A stretch of DNA of 64,000 nucleotides, from NCBI GenBank assembly GCA_964017145.1, contig OZ024848.1, positions 942,501-1,006,500 on the forward strand, read 5' to 3'. Numbering within the stretch: position 1 is the first letter of the stretch; each line of letters begins with the position of its first letter. The notes under the pieces were generated by a model. It did no database searches, had not been told where the DNA came from, and was given only the letters and a program-made list of their open reading frames with translations. This document shows, in pieces, positions 50,854 through 63,452 of the stretch. A program made the translations under genes and the position numbers. The DNA is from Agrocybe praecox (Eukaryota; Basidiomycota; Agaricomycetes; Agaricales; Agrocybaceae).

Positions 50854-53376
50854 ATGGCCACCCTCTCTACGAACATTCCTGCGTCTCGTTTACGGACGAA
50901 GACCTCAGAGCTTTCAGATTTTTTCCGTCATACAGGTCCTTCTTCATACCAAGGACCTTCGCAAAAGGAGGCCTCGACTTCTGCCACTTTGGAGGTTCCT
51001 TCTGGTGACGAAGCATCACCAAAAAAGAAGATAACACGTATCCCACTCTTTGGACGGTCACGGAAAAAGTCGAACCAGTCTTCATCTTCAAGCCCACATG
51101 TAGTGGCTGCTCCCACCACACGCGAATCTTCGGATGTTGGAGAGCCCTCCTCTAGCCGTGTCATTAGTGGTACCGAAAGGTTCGTTGTAATTTTCCGATA
51201 TTCTTCTCCAATGCGTTTTTTTCTGGTCAATTACACTTTTTCGGCCAATCACTATCCTTCATTCATTCTTGGTGTATGATCTCTAGTATACGTCCGTCTT
51301 GGAATACCGAAACTTCCGTTTTGCCTTTCAATGGTTCATTACGCTGGTGTAGCTTCATTACTTTTGCTGACACTATCGAACTTTTATCTTAGATGGCCTG
51401 CGCCCTCATCAGCCACCACACGCGTCCCAACAAAAGTGCCGTCTCTAAGCTCAAAGTTGGCCGCCCACTTCTCACATTCGCGACCACCGAAGGTTGCCAC
51501 TCCAGTGGAATCAGATCCTACTTCGCAAGCACTGCAAAACAACCACTCCTCGGGTCTTGTCCCTCCCGCGCCTCGATCTGGTTCTTTTGAATCAAACTCG
51601 TCAGTGGGAACGAAGGCTCGTTCGATAACCCCTCAACCTTCGCGACCCGCGATTACTGTTTCACTGTCAACGGATAATAACGACTACGAGGAGTTCAAGG
51701 ACCTTTTCACCCGGCCTGGTCCTTCGAGGAATGTTGAAAAGCTCAAGAAACAGGAACAAAGCTCAAACTCAACTCCGCCTACGACCCCCAAGATAGGAAC
51801 TTCCGAATCATCGACCTATAAACGCGGGTATACACCGGCGTCTGCTATTGCAGCAGCCGTTCGCCACCAACAAACCCCTAGCAATGGGAGTACCCGCCCT
51901 CCGAGCACATCATCCAAGAACTCGAAGCGAAACTCTGAGTCAGATAAAAGTCATGAGCAGCAAAGTGAAACATCGACCCCCCGTCTCTCTGAATCTCGGG
52001 AATCTCCCAAGCTTCTGGGTCCAGAGAAAGAACGAGGGTTGCCTCCTTCTTTGCAACGTCGATCTACTGTGGCAATTGGCTCTGGTCATCTATCGGATGG
52101 TGCCTCTTCGCTGCGATCTCGAATGAAATTATCCGGTAGTCAACCACCGAGCAGGCCACCATCTATCCCCCTCCCTCCTCGTCCATCAGGGCCCCCTCCT
52201 TCAGCTCCTCTTCCCGCTACACCTACTTCACCTTCCTTCCTACCAACCCCGGACAGTCCCAATAGTCCAGCACCACAATATATTCAAATGGTCTCTGAGG
52301 GTCCACGAAAAACTCACATTCGTCCGCGCGCTCATACCATGGGCTCGACGAGCGACACCAGTATCTTTACTTCCCACACAACCAAACACGCAGATTCTGC
52401 TACGAAACTTCCCCCTTCTCCATCCTTGACTGTGAAGGAGGGTGAACCCCTGGATATTGAGAATGCATCTGTCGAGGACCTCCGCCGAGCACTTAAAGCT
52501 CGGAATAGAGATTGCGAAGAACTCGCTGATCTGCTGGTCAAAAACAACGATCTTCGTATCGCAGAAGTGGCTGCACTCCAGAGAAAAGTCTCCGAGTTGG
52601 AAACGACAATCAAGGGCTTGACTTTTATAATTAATGATTCAGGCCTACAGCATCAACAATCTAGAGCTCCTCCTACTGGTGTTCTGAGTCGCTCGCGGTT
52701 TGCTGTCAACACAGACTTCAATGGGTCAGATGTAGAGGAAAATCACAAGTCATCGATATCTGTCGTTGGGCGTAGTCGGCTGGGCTATCAGAGCGACTCA
52801 GCTGCGGACTCCTATGTAACGTCCGGGTCCGAATCTGTGCGTGCTTCCGGCTCTGGTACTGAATCCCTGACGTCTATGTTTCGCAACAAAAAAATTCGCC
52901 AGCGTTACCCCGTTAACGAGAATGCACAAATCATTTCACGGACTGGGACGATGTTTCGCTCCTCAAAAATCGCCCCTGCTGTAAACGCCGAAAAGAATTT
53001 ACCCGAAATCCCCCCCGCTTCGACCATTGTCAAAAGATCTTCGACCAGTTCAATATACGCGTCCCCTTCTTCATCCACCTCGTCCCTTTTACCCCCCAGC
53101 CCAAGTGTTACTATGTCCTCTCTTTCCGCTATTCCCGAAGGCTCGGGCTCTATTCTTCGTCTCCCAAGGTACGAGCCTTCAGATCAACAGGATGATCGCC
53201 TTGTGGCGCGTGCCTCGCAACGTACCTCTACGTCGTCTTTAGCATCTTCAGCGACAGCTGCTAGCAGCTCCTATTCATCAAATATCAAGCGCAGCCGCCC
53301 GCCTTCTATTGCTCAAGTCCTTGATAAATCTCCTAACGTGGAGAATGTCTTGGACAAGCTGCAGCCTTTTTCGTGA
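50854..53376 (+). CDS. disordered Ser/Pro-rich protein with short coiled coil
   Basis: No family recognised. Exon 1 starts MATLSTNIPASRLRTKTSEL and includes a basic patch (RIPLFGRSRKKSNQSSSSSP). A long intron (about 51180-51392) ends at cttttatcttag, and the main exon continues WPAPSSATTRVPTKVPSLSS. About 760 residues in total. It is mostly disordered, with a proline-rich segment (SIPLPPRPSGPPPSAPLP) and one coiled coil at about residues 490-550 (VEDLRRALKARNRDCEELAD, LQRKVSELETTIKGL). The C-terminal part is Ser-rich (YASPSSSTSSLLPPSPSV) and ends VENVLDKLQPFS. The composition resembles fungal cytoskeletal or polarity scaffolds, which is inference. A short internal exon inside the long intron cannot be excluded. 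Confidence 0.72.
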
Positions 53377-54949
53377 ATTTCGTGCCTGCTGCAGGATTGA
53401 CAGCATGCATCCTATCTATCATTTCGTTCTCTATATAAAGACGCCTTTCGACGTCCCCTCATTCATCGGTCTCTTTTCTATCCTGCTTTTTTTTTTGGGT
53501 AATTACTCTGGTATCCCCTCACATTCCTTTATCATTATCATCGTTGTCATTGTCTTCTATTTTTCTCCTCCATCGTTGCTTTCGTCACTCGCAGTTTCCT
53601 TGGTTCTTTCTTTCATCCTATCCCTCACTCTAACGCCTCCGGTTGTAATTATCGACCGCACGCAGCTAAAATGGCAAGGTGCCCACCCTCGATTCCACAC
53701 TCATTTCTCAATGGACTTCACTCTCGCCGCAATCTATATGTAACATATCAATCAGCGTTTACACTATTGCTCTCATACGTATCTCGACATCTAAAACTCG
53801 ATTTATTTAGATCTTGTACGGAATACTTCATCAATTTCCACTTCATGTGTGAGAGACAGAGTCTACCAAGTCTCTCGATCGGAAGGACTAGAACTTGCTT
53901 GTCGCCGCTCCGCATGGCTTTTTATCCTCATACATGGTAGATGTGTTGATCATGTTCGACAAGAAGTTGAATGTTTAATTAGATGTTCTCTGTAATTTAT
54001 CTTACAAAATGTCTAATTTAGCCCGTTTCTTATTGTTATTGTTTTGGAGCAGCAACATAGAGTAGATTTTTCTCAGACTAGTTTTGTAATACATACGAAA
54101 ATGATATATATATTTATCGGCGATCAGAAAGAACAGAAGAGAGAAAAGGGACGTCTTTGAAGTTTCCTCCCTGGCCGTTCGGACGATCGTTTTTGGGCGT
54201 TAGTTAGTACCACATGAAGCTGAAGCCTCGCCGTCGAAGATTTTTATTGGAACCCCTGCGCATGTCAGGCCGACATTAACGCGAGAAATGGATGGCGCAA
54301 AGTCTACCTTGGACTCGATATCCAAAGCAAGGGTATCTATGCAGTAATAATTATAAAGTATGTAAGCATGTAGAACAGTGCATGTATATACAGTCTATTT
54401 TCCTCGACTAAAGTTGGACAGACGTCGACGTTGGACACATTATGCTAGAATTGAATCCGAGGCTAAGTGAGAGCTGCATCATTCTCTCTCAGCTAGACTG
54501 ATTCGCGGAGATTATTATGTACTTCCAGTTGTACAGTCTACTTGGAAGTTGGAAGCAGGGCACGCCGGCGGCGTTGAATTCGGGAAAGGATTTACTGCGT
54601 TTGCGTTGTGCGATCGTGCCCTGTAGGGCTCGAAAATTTTCGATGTTGGGCTTGGGTCGTCATCGGCATCCTCTATCATTTGTTTTATTAGCTTGCTTCA
54701 AAATGTACTATATATACTAATCCATATCGCTGCCTGACAATACTACGAGCCAGACACTCTGATGAAAAATAAAGATCATAGTTAGAGATTCGAACCCTCG
54801 CCGTCAAGACTTGTCATGATAATATTCTAAAATCGGATTTATCGGTTATAAATTGAACAGAGACCGATCACAAGATATGACTTGGTCCAAAAGATTGTAC
54901 AGGTCAATTTTTGTTCTTTGTTTTCTTCCTCCCAACATATCTTATCTCA
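53377..54949. other. 3' flank and spacer, no gene seen
   Basis: A T/C-rich 3' flank of the disordered-protein gene, then AT-rich spacer up to the threonine synthase promoter. Its frames are low-complexity Leu/Ser/Phe translations of pyrimidine tracts. Confidence 0.45.
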
Positions 54950-56869
54950 ATGAAGTACTTTTCAACGCGCGGCGGGAGTCAGAGGCTGTCATTCGAAGAG
55001 GTCAATCCCCCCATGACCGTATTCATGTGAACACATCTGTAACGAAACTCTCTACAGACTGTCCTAACTGGTCTTGCCCCTAATGGTGGTTTATACATCC
55101 CAGAGAACATCCCATCGCTCCCAACGGACTGGAGAACGAAATGGGCTGCATACTCCTTTGTTGATCTCTCGGTCGCCGTCTTGTCGCTCTACATCTCGCA
55201 AGATGAGATCTCGACGGAGGAACTCCGAACTCTGGTCGAAAAGTCATACGCGACATTCCGGCATCCAGATGTCACCCCGCTCAAGAAATTGGACGACAAG
55301 GCTTTTGTCTTGGAATTATTCCATGGGCCTACATTTGCATTCAAGGACGTGGCTCTGCAGCTACTTGGAAACCTGTTTGAGTTCTTCCTCCTTCGACGAA
55401 ATGCTCGGAAGTCAGCCGGGGAAACAGAGGAGAAATTGACTGTTGTAGGAGCAACCAGCGGCGACACAGGAAGGTATACTTTAATTGACCTCTTTTGCGA
55501 ATGAAATGCATCTTAAGTGTTTCTCCTCGACAGTGCTGCGATTTATGGCCTCCGAAATAAAGCCAATATCTCCATCTTCATTCTCCATCCCAAAGGCCGT
55601 GTTTCTCCCATTCAGGAGGCCCAGATGACCACAGTGACGGATGCTAACGTTCATAATGTTGCCGTGAAAGGTACCTTCGACGACTGCCAAGTGCGTAATA
55701 TTTTTATCACTCCGCGTTTCAAAGTTTTAATACACATGAAAGGACATCGTCAAAGCCCTATTTGCTAACAAGGAATTCAATGCAAAGCACCGATTAGGAG
55801 CAGTGAACTCCATTAACTGGGCGCGTATTCTTGCCCAGACTGTGTATTATTTCCTTTCTTTCTTCCACTTCCAAGCCCAACTTCCTCAGGGGACTTCCCT
55901 TGATGACATCGATATTCAATACGTCGTTCCAACGGGCAACTTTGGTGACATCCTCGCAGGATACTATGCCAAGAAGATGGGATTACCTATCGGAAAACTC
56001 GTCGTCGCGACGAACGCCAACGATATCTTGGCGCGTTTCTGGAAGAGTGGAAAATACGAGAAGGTGGACTCAGAGGCCTCCGAGGGTCAGGGTGCTGCCG
56101 CACCCGCAGAAGGCGCATCCGATGGGAGACAAGCCACCGATGCTAGTGGCGTTAAGGAAACATTGAGCCCAGCAATGGACATCCTTATTTCAAGCAACTT
56201 CGAGCGATTGCTTTGGTACCTTGCTTTCGAGAACGCAGAAGGCGCGGACGAAGAAGAGAGAAGACGCTTAGCTTCACAAACTCTGGATGGTTGGATGAGC
56301 CATATGAAGACTGATGGCCGCGTTGAGGTACCTGTCGCCGTTCTGGAAACTGCACGCAATGGTTTCTTCGCCGAGATGATCTCGGACGATCTGGTAAAGT
56401 CACTTCTTACCTTTCACTAGGGCCTTGATAAACTGACTAGTTTATCAGACATTGAAAACTATCCAATCGTACTTCGAACAACGTGCTTACGTCGCGGATC
56501 CTCACACAGCCGTCGGACTCGCAGCAGCCCGTATTGTTGCTTCGAACAAGTACACATTCCCCGCGCATCACCATATAAACCATACACTAACGTATACCAA
56601 TTCCTTGTAGTTCCCCTAAAGTGCATCAAATCGTGCTTTCGACCGCACACCCTGCGAAGTTTTCTGAAGCCGTTTCGCGCGCTCTTGAGGGATCCTCGAG
56701 CTTCAACTTTGATCGTGACGTGTTGCCAAAGGAATTCTACGGCTTATTGGACAAGGAAAAGCGAGTCATTGATGTTGAAAGACCAGATATTGAGCTCGTC
56801 AAAGCTGTTATTGAAAGCGTCGCGCAGAAGGAAGGAAAAAACACACAAGGTGCCACAGGAAGTGTGTAG
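54950..56869 (+). CDS. THR4: threonine synthase
   Basis: PLP enzyme converting O-phosphohomoserine to threonine, the last step of threonine synthesis, cytosolic. The start MKYFSTRGGSQRLSFEE is joined across a 5' intron to TVLTGLAPNGGLYIPENIPS, the classical fungal N-terminus. The PLP lysine is in FHGPTFAFKDVALQLLGN, followed by VVGATSGDTGR, then SAAIYGLRNKANISIFILHP and GRVSPIQEAQMTTV. Next come VNSINWARILAQTVYYFLSF, VVPTGNFGDILAGYYAKKMG and SPAMDILISSNFERLLWYLA. The C-terminal exon starts SPKVHQIVLSTAHPAKFSEA and ends TQGATGSV. Length is about 540 residues. An Ala/Gly-rich insertion of about 25-30 residues (EGQGAAAPAEGASDGRQATD) sits before the SPAMDILISSNFERL motif. About six introns. Confidence 0.95.
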
Positions 56870-57052
56870 AGCATAGAAATATTTTAAAAAGGCTTTAGAA
56901 AGGATAAAAAATGTAACATCATCTCATCGTATAAATAATCAAGCATAGACCTTTCTTTTGTCCGGTCTTTAATGTCATAGTGGAATTGGCGCCAGAGTTG
57001 TAATCCACAGATAGGCAATAAATTAACTGTTGTCCAGATACATATAAATGAC

Positions 57053-57612
57053 TTATGACTTCGTGATAATGAAGACGGGTATATATGAAGCAAAGAGGGC
57101 AGATGCAGATAGTCTAAGTAATATGTGAGAGAGGTAAGCAATCGTTCCACTGGCCACGTCGAACATACAAAATTCACCACGTACGTTAGATTTGACCAGC
57201 CAGAAGCACCTTCCTTCGAACGCATCGGGTGCGAGTTTATTACAGAGTTGATGCCAAACACAACTGAAGGCCATGCGAGATAACTAAGAGATAAATCAAC
57301 CGTGTATTAGCCAATCTTTCTTTCCGAACCACTATTGTTGAACAGGAGTATGTGGAATGTATTTGACACGTACCGGTTTCGCGTCACCATGATAAGACCC
57401 GACAGGAACATGCCAGCAGTCGAGAGACCATCTGAAAGATTAAAAGGGAGAACCTATCAGCTACTCCGCACGTGGTTTTCTCTCCAGGGCGCTTGTACCA
57501 CCGCTGTCTTGAACTAAAGACACTAACCGGTAGAATCTCTGTACCAGGTGTTTGGAGTGGAGTAGGCGATTTCTAGAGAAGCATCACGGGGGTCATCTTT
57601 AGAGGAGGACAT
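57053..57612 (-). CDS. Asterix / UPF0139 family ER membrane protein (PAT complex)
   Basis: A small ER protein; in animals Asterix (WDR83OS) pairs with CCDC47 in the PAT complex, an intramembrane chaperone for multipass proteins. Four short exons, about 100 residues, joined by canonical GT-AG introns in phase: MSSSKDDPRDASLEIAYSTP with NTWYRDST; DGLSTAGMFLSGLIMVTRNR; YLAWPSVVFGINSVINSHPM with RSKEGASGWSNLT; LSASALFASYIPVFIITKS. The pattern of a first membrane helix, NRY, second helix, NSVIN.HP(M/L)R.K.G.SGWSNL and third helix ending ASYIP is what I know of the fungal members. No exon is long enough to stand out on its own. It is tail-to-tail with threonine synthase, 183 bp apart. Confidence 0.85.
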
Positions 57613-58671
57613 TATAAGCAGTCCGAGAAAGGCTGATTGGCGCTAGGTCAATGTAAAGGGCTAATAAACTTTCAACTAAGACCTGCAAACGCTGTTCAGT
57701 GTTTAGTAAGTACCAGTCACGGTGTCAGAAGCGCCAATGAACAGCACGAAGGTTTTGGCAAACAACAACAACTAAGTACATAATATGGCGGGCCGTTTAC
57801 CGGGCCGTTTGGACTCTTCGATTCTGTTTGGCACTCTTCCTGCTCTTTCTCGTTCTCTCTGTTAAATCTGCTGATAACAATGACTACTGCTGAATCTCAG
57901 GCAATATTTTCTGCGGCGAAATACTTCTATACGAGCTGTGATGATACTCGCGCTTCTTGTAACTACTAGATGTGCATTTTGTGATTTTCTCGACTGTCTG
58001 TCATTCGGTTCATTATTATGTGGCAGTTGTGCTTGCTTCTGTAAGTTATATTTTGGTTCTCACTACTCAATGCAACATCTCTCATGATTGAATTGTAACT
58101 TGGGATGTTCCGGGCGCCATTGAATACTCTTCACTTCTATAACACACGTTCTGGTGATCTTATGCCACTCTCAAAAAATTCTCATGTTAAGTACCTGATA
58201 TGGGTTTGACGTCTTTTAAACCCGTATTCTTTTCTCAGACTCTGGAAAAAAAAAAGGCAATTCAGCATACAGTGGACACAGCCACTCCTCCTTGTACATA
58301 CCAGATCGTCTGTTCTCGTAGAATTTATCGCTCAATCACTTGCATCATCGCGTGTCCTGTCCCTGCTATGTCCGTCAACAGAAATGATGACCATTATTAG
58401 AGAACTTTTTCACTGAATCAAAAGATTGATGACGTTGGCCCTCCCCCGCATCGACGATGGGAAGGAGAAAACAATCGTGGTATGTTCATCTATGACGTTT
58501 CGTGTATTATTGACCCTGACTCCACCATTACTCACTCAGTTTGCCCTTGATCAATTCAGGACATATGTATTGAAATTTAGAAAAAAATCAAGATGGCAAA
58601 TACCGAGAGCCATCCTAAAGCCATCTTATATATCTCGCCTTGTGATTCTTGCATCTCAAGAATACCCCTGT
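57613..58671. promoter_or_regulatory. divergent promoter region Asterix / P450
   Basis: About 1.06 kb with no supported gene. A TATA-like run (cttatatatc) lies near 58625-58634, roughly 40-45 bp upstream of the P450 start. Frames in this region are short and lack motifs. Confidence 0.4.
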
Positions 58672-60889
58672 ATGTTTTCTTTCCAGCTAGGATACTTCTT
58701 GGGGGACGACAGACCAGGAATCATCGTGGCAGGGATTGTCGCTTGTATAACATGGATTATCTTCCGCCTTTGGATCTCTTTGAGTTCCAAGCTGCCATAT
58801 CCACCAGGTCCACCAGTCAGAGGCCTAAATTTTCTATCCGGAAACTTGAGGGATGCGCCCGCCTCACAACCATGGCTTACTTATACCGAATGGAAAACAG
58901 CGTATGGTAAGACCTTGCAATTACGGTACACCCAGTGCAGCTCACGATGTGTGGATTGACCAGGGGACATCGTCCATCTGCGAATATACAGGCAACATAC
59001 TATTATCCTCAACTCTTTCAAGGTCATCAAAGATCTGCTTGAGCAGCGTCCTAAGATATATTCAGACCGACCTCGCGTAGCAATGATGGAGCTGTAAGTC
59101 TTCGATGCATATTTGCCATTGATAATAACTGTATAATTAAACTGAGCCCTTCAGAATGGAGTGGCAGTCGTTCAATTCGGGTTTGATGCCCTATGGCGAT
59201 CTTTGGCGTAGTCACAGGCGCATCTACCAGCAATCTTTCCGAGTAGATGCATCTCGCAGCTTTAGACCAATCCAAGTGCAGAAAATCTCCGAAATGCTTC
59301 ACAATCTTTTAACAACACCCGATGATTTTAGGGATCATTTCAAAACGTAAGCTAGAAGAAATTATTCGTTTAGATGACAAGTAATTGAACGTTGCTTCTG
59401 CAGTATGGCTTCTGCCACTATAATCTCCACAGTCTATGGGCATGATATTAAACCAATAGGAGACCCCTTCGTTACGATTTCCGAAATCGCAGTTGATAAA
59501 CTATCAGGGTCGATGTTTCCCGGAGCCAGAGCGGTGAACGCTTTCCCCATCCTGAAAAAATTGCCAACATGGTTTCCTGGTGCTGGATTTCATGCCTACG
59601 CTGCAGAGGCTCGGGACTTGACGAGACAAATGCGTAACTTGCCTTTTGATATCGTCAAGACGGCAATGGTGAAGATACATAAAATTTGAAGGGTTTTCGA
59701 TTGTGTTATTGATTGCATGGAGCCCCTTCTAGGCAGCGGGGACCGCAGTTCCATCCATAGTGTCAGGTTATCTATCCAAAAACAGGACTCACACTGTGGA
59801 TCACCAGGTGCTCAAAGATGTAGCGGCAACAAGTTATGCAGGTGAACTTCTTATCGTCTTCTCAAAGAGTAGTGATTATTGATTTGATTTTGCGGCAGCT
59901 GGATCTGACACTGTATGTTTCTTCGACACGGATAAAGACGGCTGATATAGATATAATGATATTCTGGCAGACCGCTTCCGCTATTGGTACATTTTTCATG
60001 GCTATGGGCATGTTCCCGCACATTCAAAGGAAAGCGCAGGAAGAAATCGACTTGCTTACTGAAGGATATCGTCTGGCGACTCTAGATGATCGGGGGTCAT
60101 TGCCGTACATCGAAGCAGTTTTCCGAGAGGTTTTCCGCTGGAGGCCGGTGCTACCATTGGGCGTCAATCACTGCGCTTATACGGAAGATGTGTACGAGGG
60201 TCACTACATACCCAAAGGTAAAGCACAGATACAAGTTCTAGAGGTCTCGATGAAACTAACGTTTGCTGCAAAGGCACCATCGTACTCACAAACATATGGT
60301 GTGTCAAAACAGCTCAGGTTTCTTCTTTTGCACAGTGATTAAATAACTCTCTAGGGCCATATCTCACGACCCTGAGAAATACTATAAACCTGACGACTTC
60401 GATCCAGACAGATTCTTTAATGAAAATGGGAATCTAAACGACGACGACGACGTTTATGTTTTCGGGTTTGGTCGACGGTTCGCATAATTCTCCTTTCCCA
60501 CGAATTCCCTCCGCGCTGATATTTTTCGTTAGTATATGCCCCGGACGGCATTTCGCTTCTGATACGGTGAGTGGATAAGAGCTATTTTATATATATACCT
60601 ATTTAATGATCCCAAATCTCCAAACGTGAACAGGTCTGGCTTTCTATGGCTGCAATACTGTCGGCGTTCAATATAGCTCCCAAGAAGGGTGCAGATGGAA
60701 ATGACATTCCCTTCAGCGGGGCCTATACTGATGGAGTGATCAGGTGAGCACAGGGAACTCAGAAGGGGCATAATAAATCTTACAAGAGTTCCCTTCTCAT
60801 GAATTAGTCATCCATTGCCTTTTGAACTATCGATAACACCTCGGTCGGCCCAGGCGAAGCAACTCATTTTGCAAGCTGTTGCGGGGTAA
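58672..60889 (+). CDS. microsomal cytochrome P450
   Basis: Heme monooxygenase of the ER. It starts MFSFQLGYFLGDDRPGIIVA, with a membrane anchor at about residues 17-37 and the hinge LPYPPGPPVRGLNFLSGN. Then: WRSHRRIYQQSF (helix C), AAGSDTTASAIGTFFMAMG (helix I), YIEAVFREVFRWRPVLPLGV (ExxR), and VFGFGRRICPGRHFASDT, the heme-binding loop with its Cys ligand, split by an intron after FGR. It ends AKQLILQAVAG. About 510 residues over a dozen exons, including a 14 nt exon (59899-59912) that encodes the core of helix I and a 25 nt exon for TIVLTNIW. All key residues are present, so it looks functional. The general look is of the large basidiomycete P450 families (O-methylsterigmatocystin-oxidoreductase-like in annotation). 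Substrate unknown. Confidence 0.9.
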
Positions 60890-61444
60890 AGAATGGCTAC
60901 CGTGGCGTAGAATGACCTCATTAGCTATGAATATTTGTATCGGAATTCTTCCAAGGGAACTCAACAAAGAATAGTTTGCTCCTTAATTGCTCCTAACCAC
61001 AAGGGATCGTGGCAGTAATAACTTCATCGACAATCTGAGGATCGACGAGCCGTTTTCCATGTCAGTAATTATTGCCTGCACCAACTTTAAAAAGGAGGCG
61101 TGTTTTGAAAGAACACATAGGAGGTCTTGTCTGCCTATAAAGACACCAGTAAATTATAAAGAGTTAGACTATGTTTCGACATTTGGGATTCGAAATTATT
61201 CCCTGATATTTAAGCTAATGTGATTAGTACGACATAAAAAGTCCGTGAGTTTCGTTGATAAATGGACCTTTGTCCGGTCTCAAAGAGCATTCCCTGTAAG
61301 TGAGAGATGACGTCCACACTATGTCGGCGCCTAGTGGATTTTTCTAAACAAACGAGTGCAAAGGTCGATTTGTTCCTAGAATTTGCGATTCTGTAAATAG
61401 CTCGGGGTGATCTGGAGGGTGAACTAGTCAGTTGTAGGCCAGGG
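60890..61444. other. convergent spacer, no gene seen
   Basis: It lies between the P450 stop and the stop of the F-box/LRR-like gene. Only short frames without motifs. Confidence 0.5.
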
Positions 61445-63158
61445 TTAGACATCTAGTTCAGGCCACTCGAATAATGCATAATCATCCGACAGCACGGGCG
61501 ACTGCAAAGACAAATTAGATGTATTTTAAAAACTAACGTTTTAGAGAAGCAATCATTGAGATGACTTACATCAGTTTCCTGAGTCGGCCTTGGTTCTGGT
61601 GCTGTGTTAAGGGTAAAAGAAGATTCCAATTCCGCGAGCTAGACGATAGCATACATATAGTTAGCCGTAATCCCAATCTCAAAGGAGGATAAGAATATAG
61701 CTCATCACCGACCTGTGAAAGATCCATTTGAGAACAGTCCCAATCCAGAATCGGAGAATCGGAGGGAACGGGTTTGACGTGCCAGGTAAAAACATCGAGC
61801 CTATCCGCCAGCCAAACACTATCTTCGCATGATATTGGAACGTCTGTGTCGTCGACACGAACCGAAAACATCGGCAAGCCCGGACCTTCGTCCATTGTGG
61901 AGTCATGCACATTCGATTCGACCTCGCGCATGTAAACCAAGTTGATGATCGCCTTGACAGAAACGGGACCACACGACGAAATATTGAGTTGCCGGAGAGT
62001 AGGGCCATAGAAATTGGCCATCTTCGGTGGTTCGAGTTCCGCCAACAGATTTATGGCTTCGTCGTTGAGCCCAGGGCAATTTCGGAAGTCAAGACCGATC
62101 CCATCCCAGTGGCTGACGAAAGCCGTGATGTCTTCCTCTTGAGCGACGTTCATGAGAGTCATTTTCCATGCAGCCAAGTATTGCACTTCACCCAGTTCGC
62201 ACCGATCCAGTATGAGACTACTGACCTCGATTTTATTGTCGTGGTTGGCAAAAAAGGCCGGGATAAAGTCTCTTGAGAGGCCGATAAAGTGAAAATTTTG
62301 TATGAAAATAGTAATCAGATTGCAACCAAAACACGATGTCGAATCCAGGTCGACATTGATAAGCTTGAGGGTCCTTAGGTGTTCTAGCTTTGAAAGCGCG
62401 AAAAGAAAATCACGCAAATCGAAATTCGAGTTTGGTCGCATATCTGAACTGGTCAGATTGTAGATCGTCAACTGTTTTCGATAAAGCCCGCGAAGGCTTT
62501 CATCCCATCCTGGGATACGCGTAGCTTCCATGAAAATGTGACCGTCGAGGTCTAAGTATTGAAGGTTGCGACATGTGAATATTCCAGGTTTTGTACGGGG
62601 AATTGGATTGGGATTGACGCTAGATATCTGTGTGCTGTCGTTGGCTATGGTACCAGGGTACAGACTCTTCATTTTCAAAGTACGCAACTCCTTCGCGTTC
62701 CCTCGGAAATCCTTTATTCGAGGGAGAGAAGAGCTGTATAGCAAGTCAAATACCACCACCCTGCACCGTGGAATATGAGGTAAGAGCACCTCCATCAGGT
62801 CCTGAACCAACGGTTTCTCCCATTCGTCCAGGGAGTACTCGTAGCTCTCCCGTACGACATAGAACGCGATCGAATATCCTTTGGATATTTTGAGTTGATC
62901 CCGAAGTTCTTTCATAGAAATAGGTTTGTCTATCTTGAGTACGATGCGCGTCGAAAGACCAGGAATGGAATATACAAGTTTTTTCCATGCTTTACAGACC
63001 CCCGCGATGCAGTATGGAAAGAGCGTTGGATCTGTAAGCTGCTCGGGCGAGTCAAGCTCGACGTCCATCGAAGCCAGGTGAACTTCTTCGAAAATAATGG
63101 CCAGTATTGCTTTTGGAAGCGACATGATTGTCTTCGGGATGGCAGGTAGAACACCCAT
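61445..63158 (-). CDS. F-box / leucine-rich-repeat-like protein
   Basis: The start MGVLPAIPKTIMSLPKAILA leads into an F-box-like segment (LPKAILAIIFEEVHLASMDV, then PYCIAGVCKAWKKLVYSIPG). It continues into irregular leucine-rich strands: ELRTLKMKSLYPG, RNLQYLDLDGHIFM, LEHLRTLKLINVDLDSTS, VSSLILDRCELGEVQYLAA, PTLRQLNISSCGPVS. This is the layout of the expanded agaricomycete F-box families, whose members are presumed SCF adaptors. The long exon reads through two 3' introns; splicing gives MDLSQ, then LAELESSFTLNTAPEPRPTQ, then SPVLSDDYALFEWPELDV, stop at 61445. About 520 residues. An internal methionine (MSLPKAI) is an alternative start. These families evolve fast and many members are of unknown target. 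Confidence 0.75.
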
Positions 63159-63452
63159 TTCCTTGTAGACTGTTGTTGGATTTCAGCAAGGAAGTTTGGC
63201 TTCAAGATAAGTAAGTACAAGGTTGATGGACCATATAGTAGTGTCAATGTCATGACTGTGGGAGGTTGTTCGCGTGTCGCGCGTTCACGGTCACCTGGTA
63301 ATTATGCTAAGTTGATACCGTCAATCTATTCTAATTCTTAAGAAGTACATCACACAGAAAGAGCGCTGACAACTAGTTTGCAGCGATATCTTTGACAATG
63401 CGTATCATATTCCCTTTTCAACAATATTTAAATAACAAAAAAGCATCCACAT
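63159..63452. other. spacer, no gene seen
   Basis: 294 bp between the F-box/LRR-like start and the transporter stop, both on the minus strand. It is presumably promoter for the former and 3' UTR of the latter. Confidence 0.4.
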
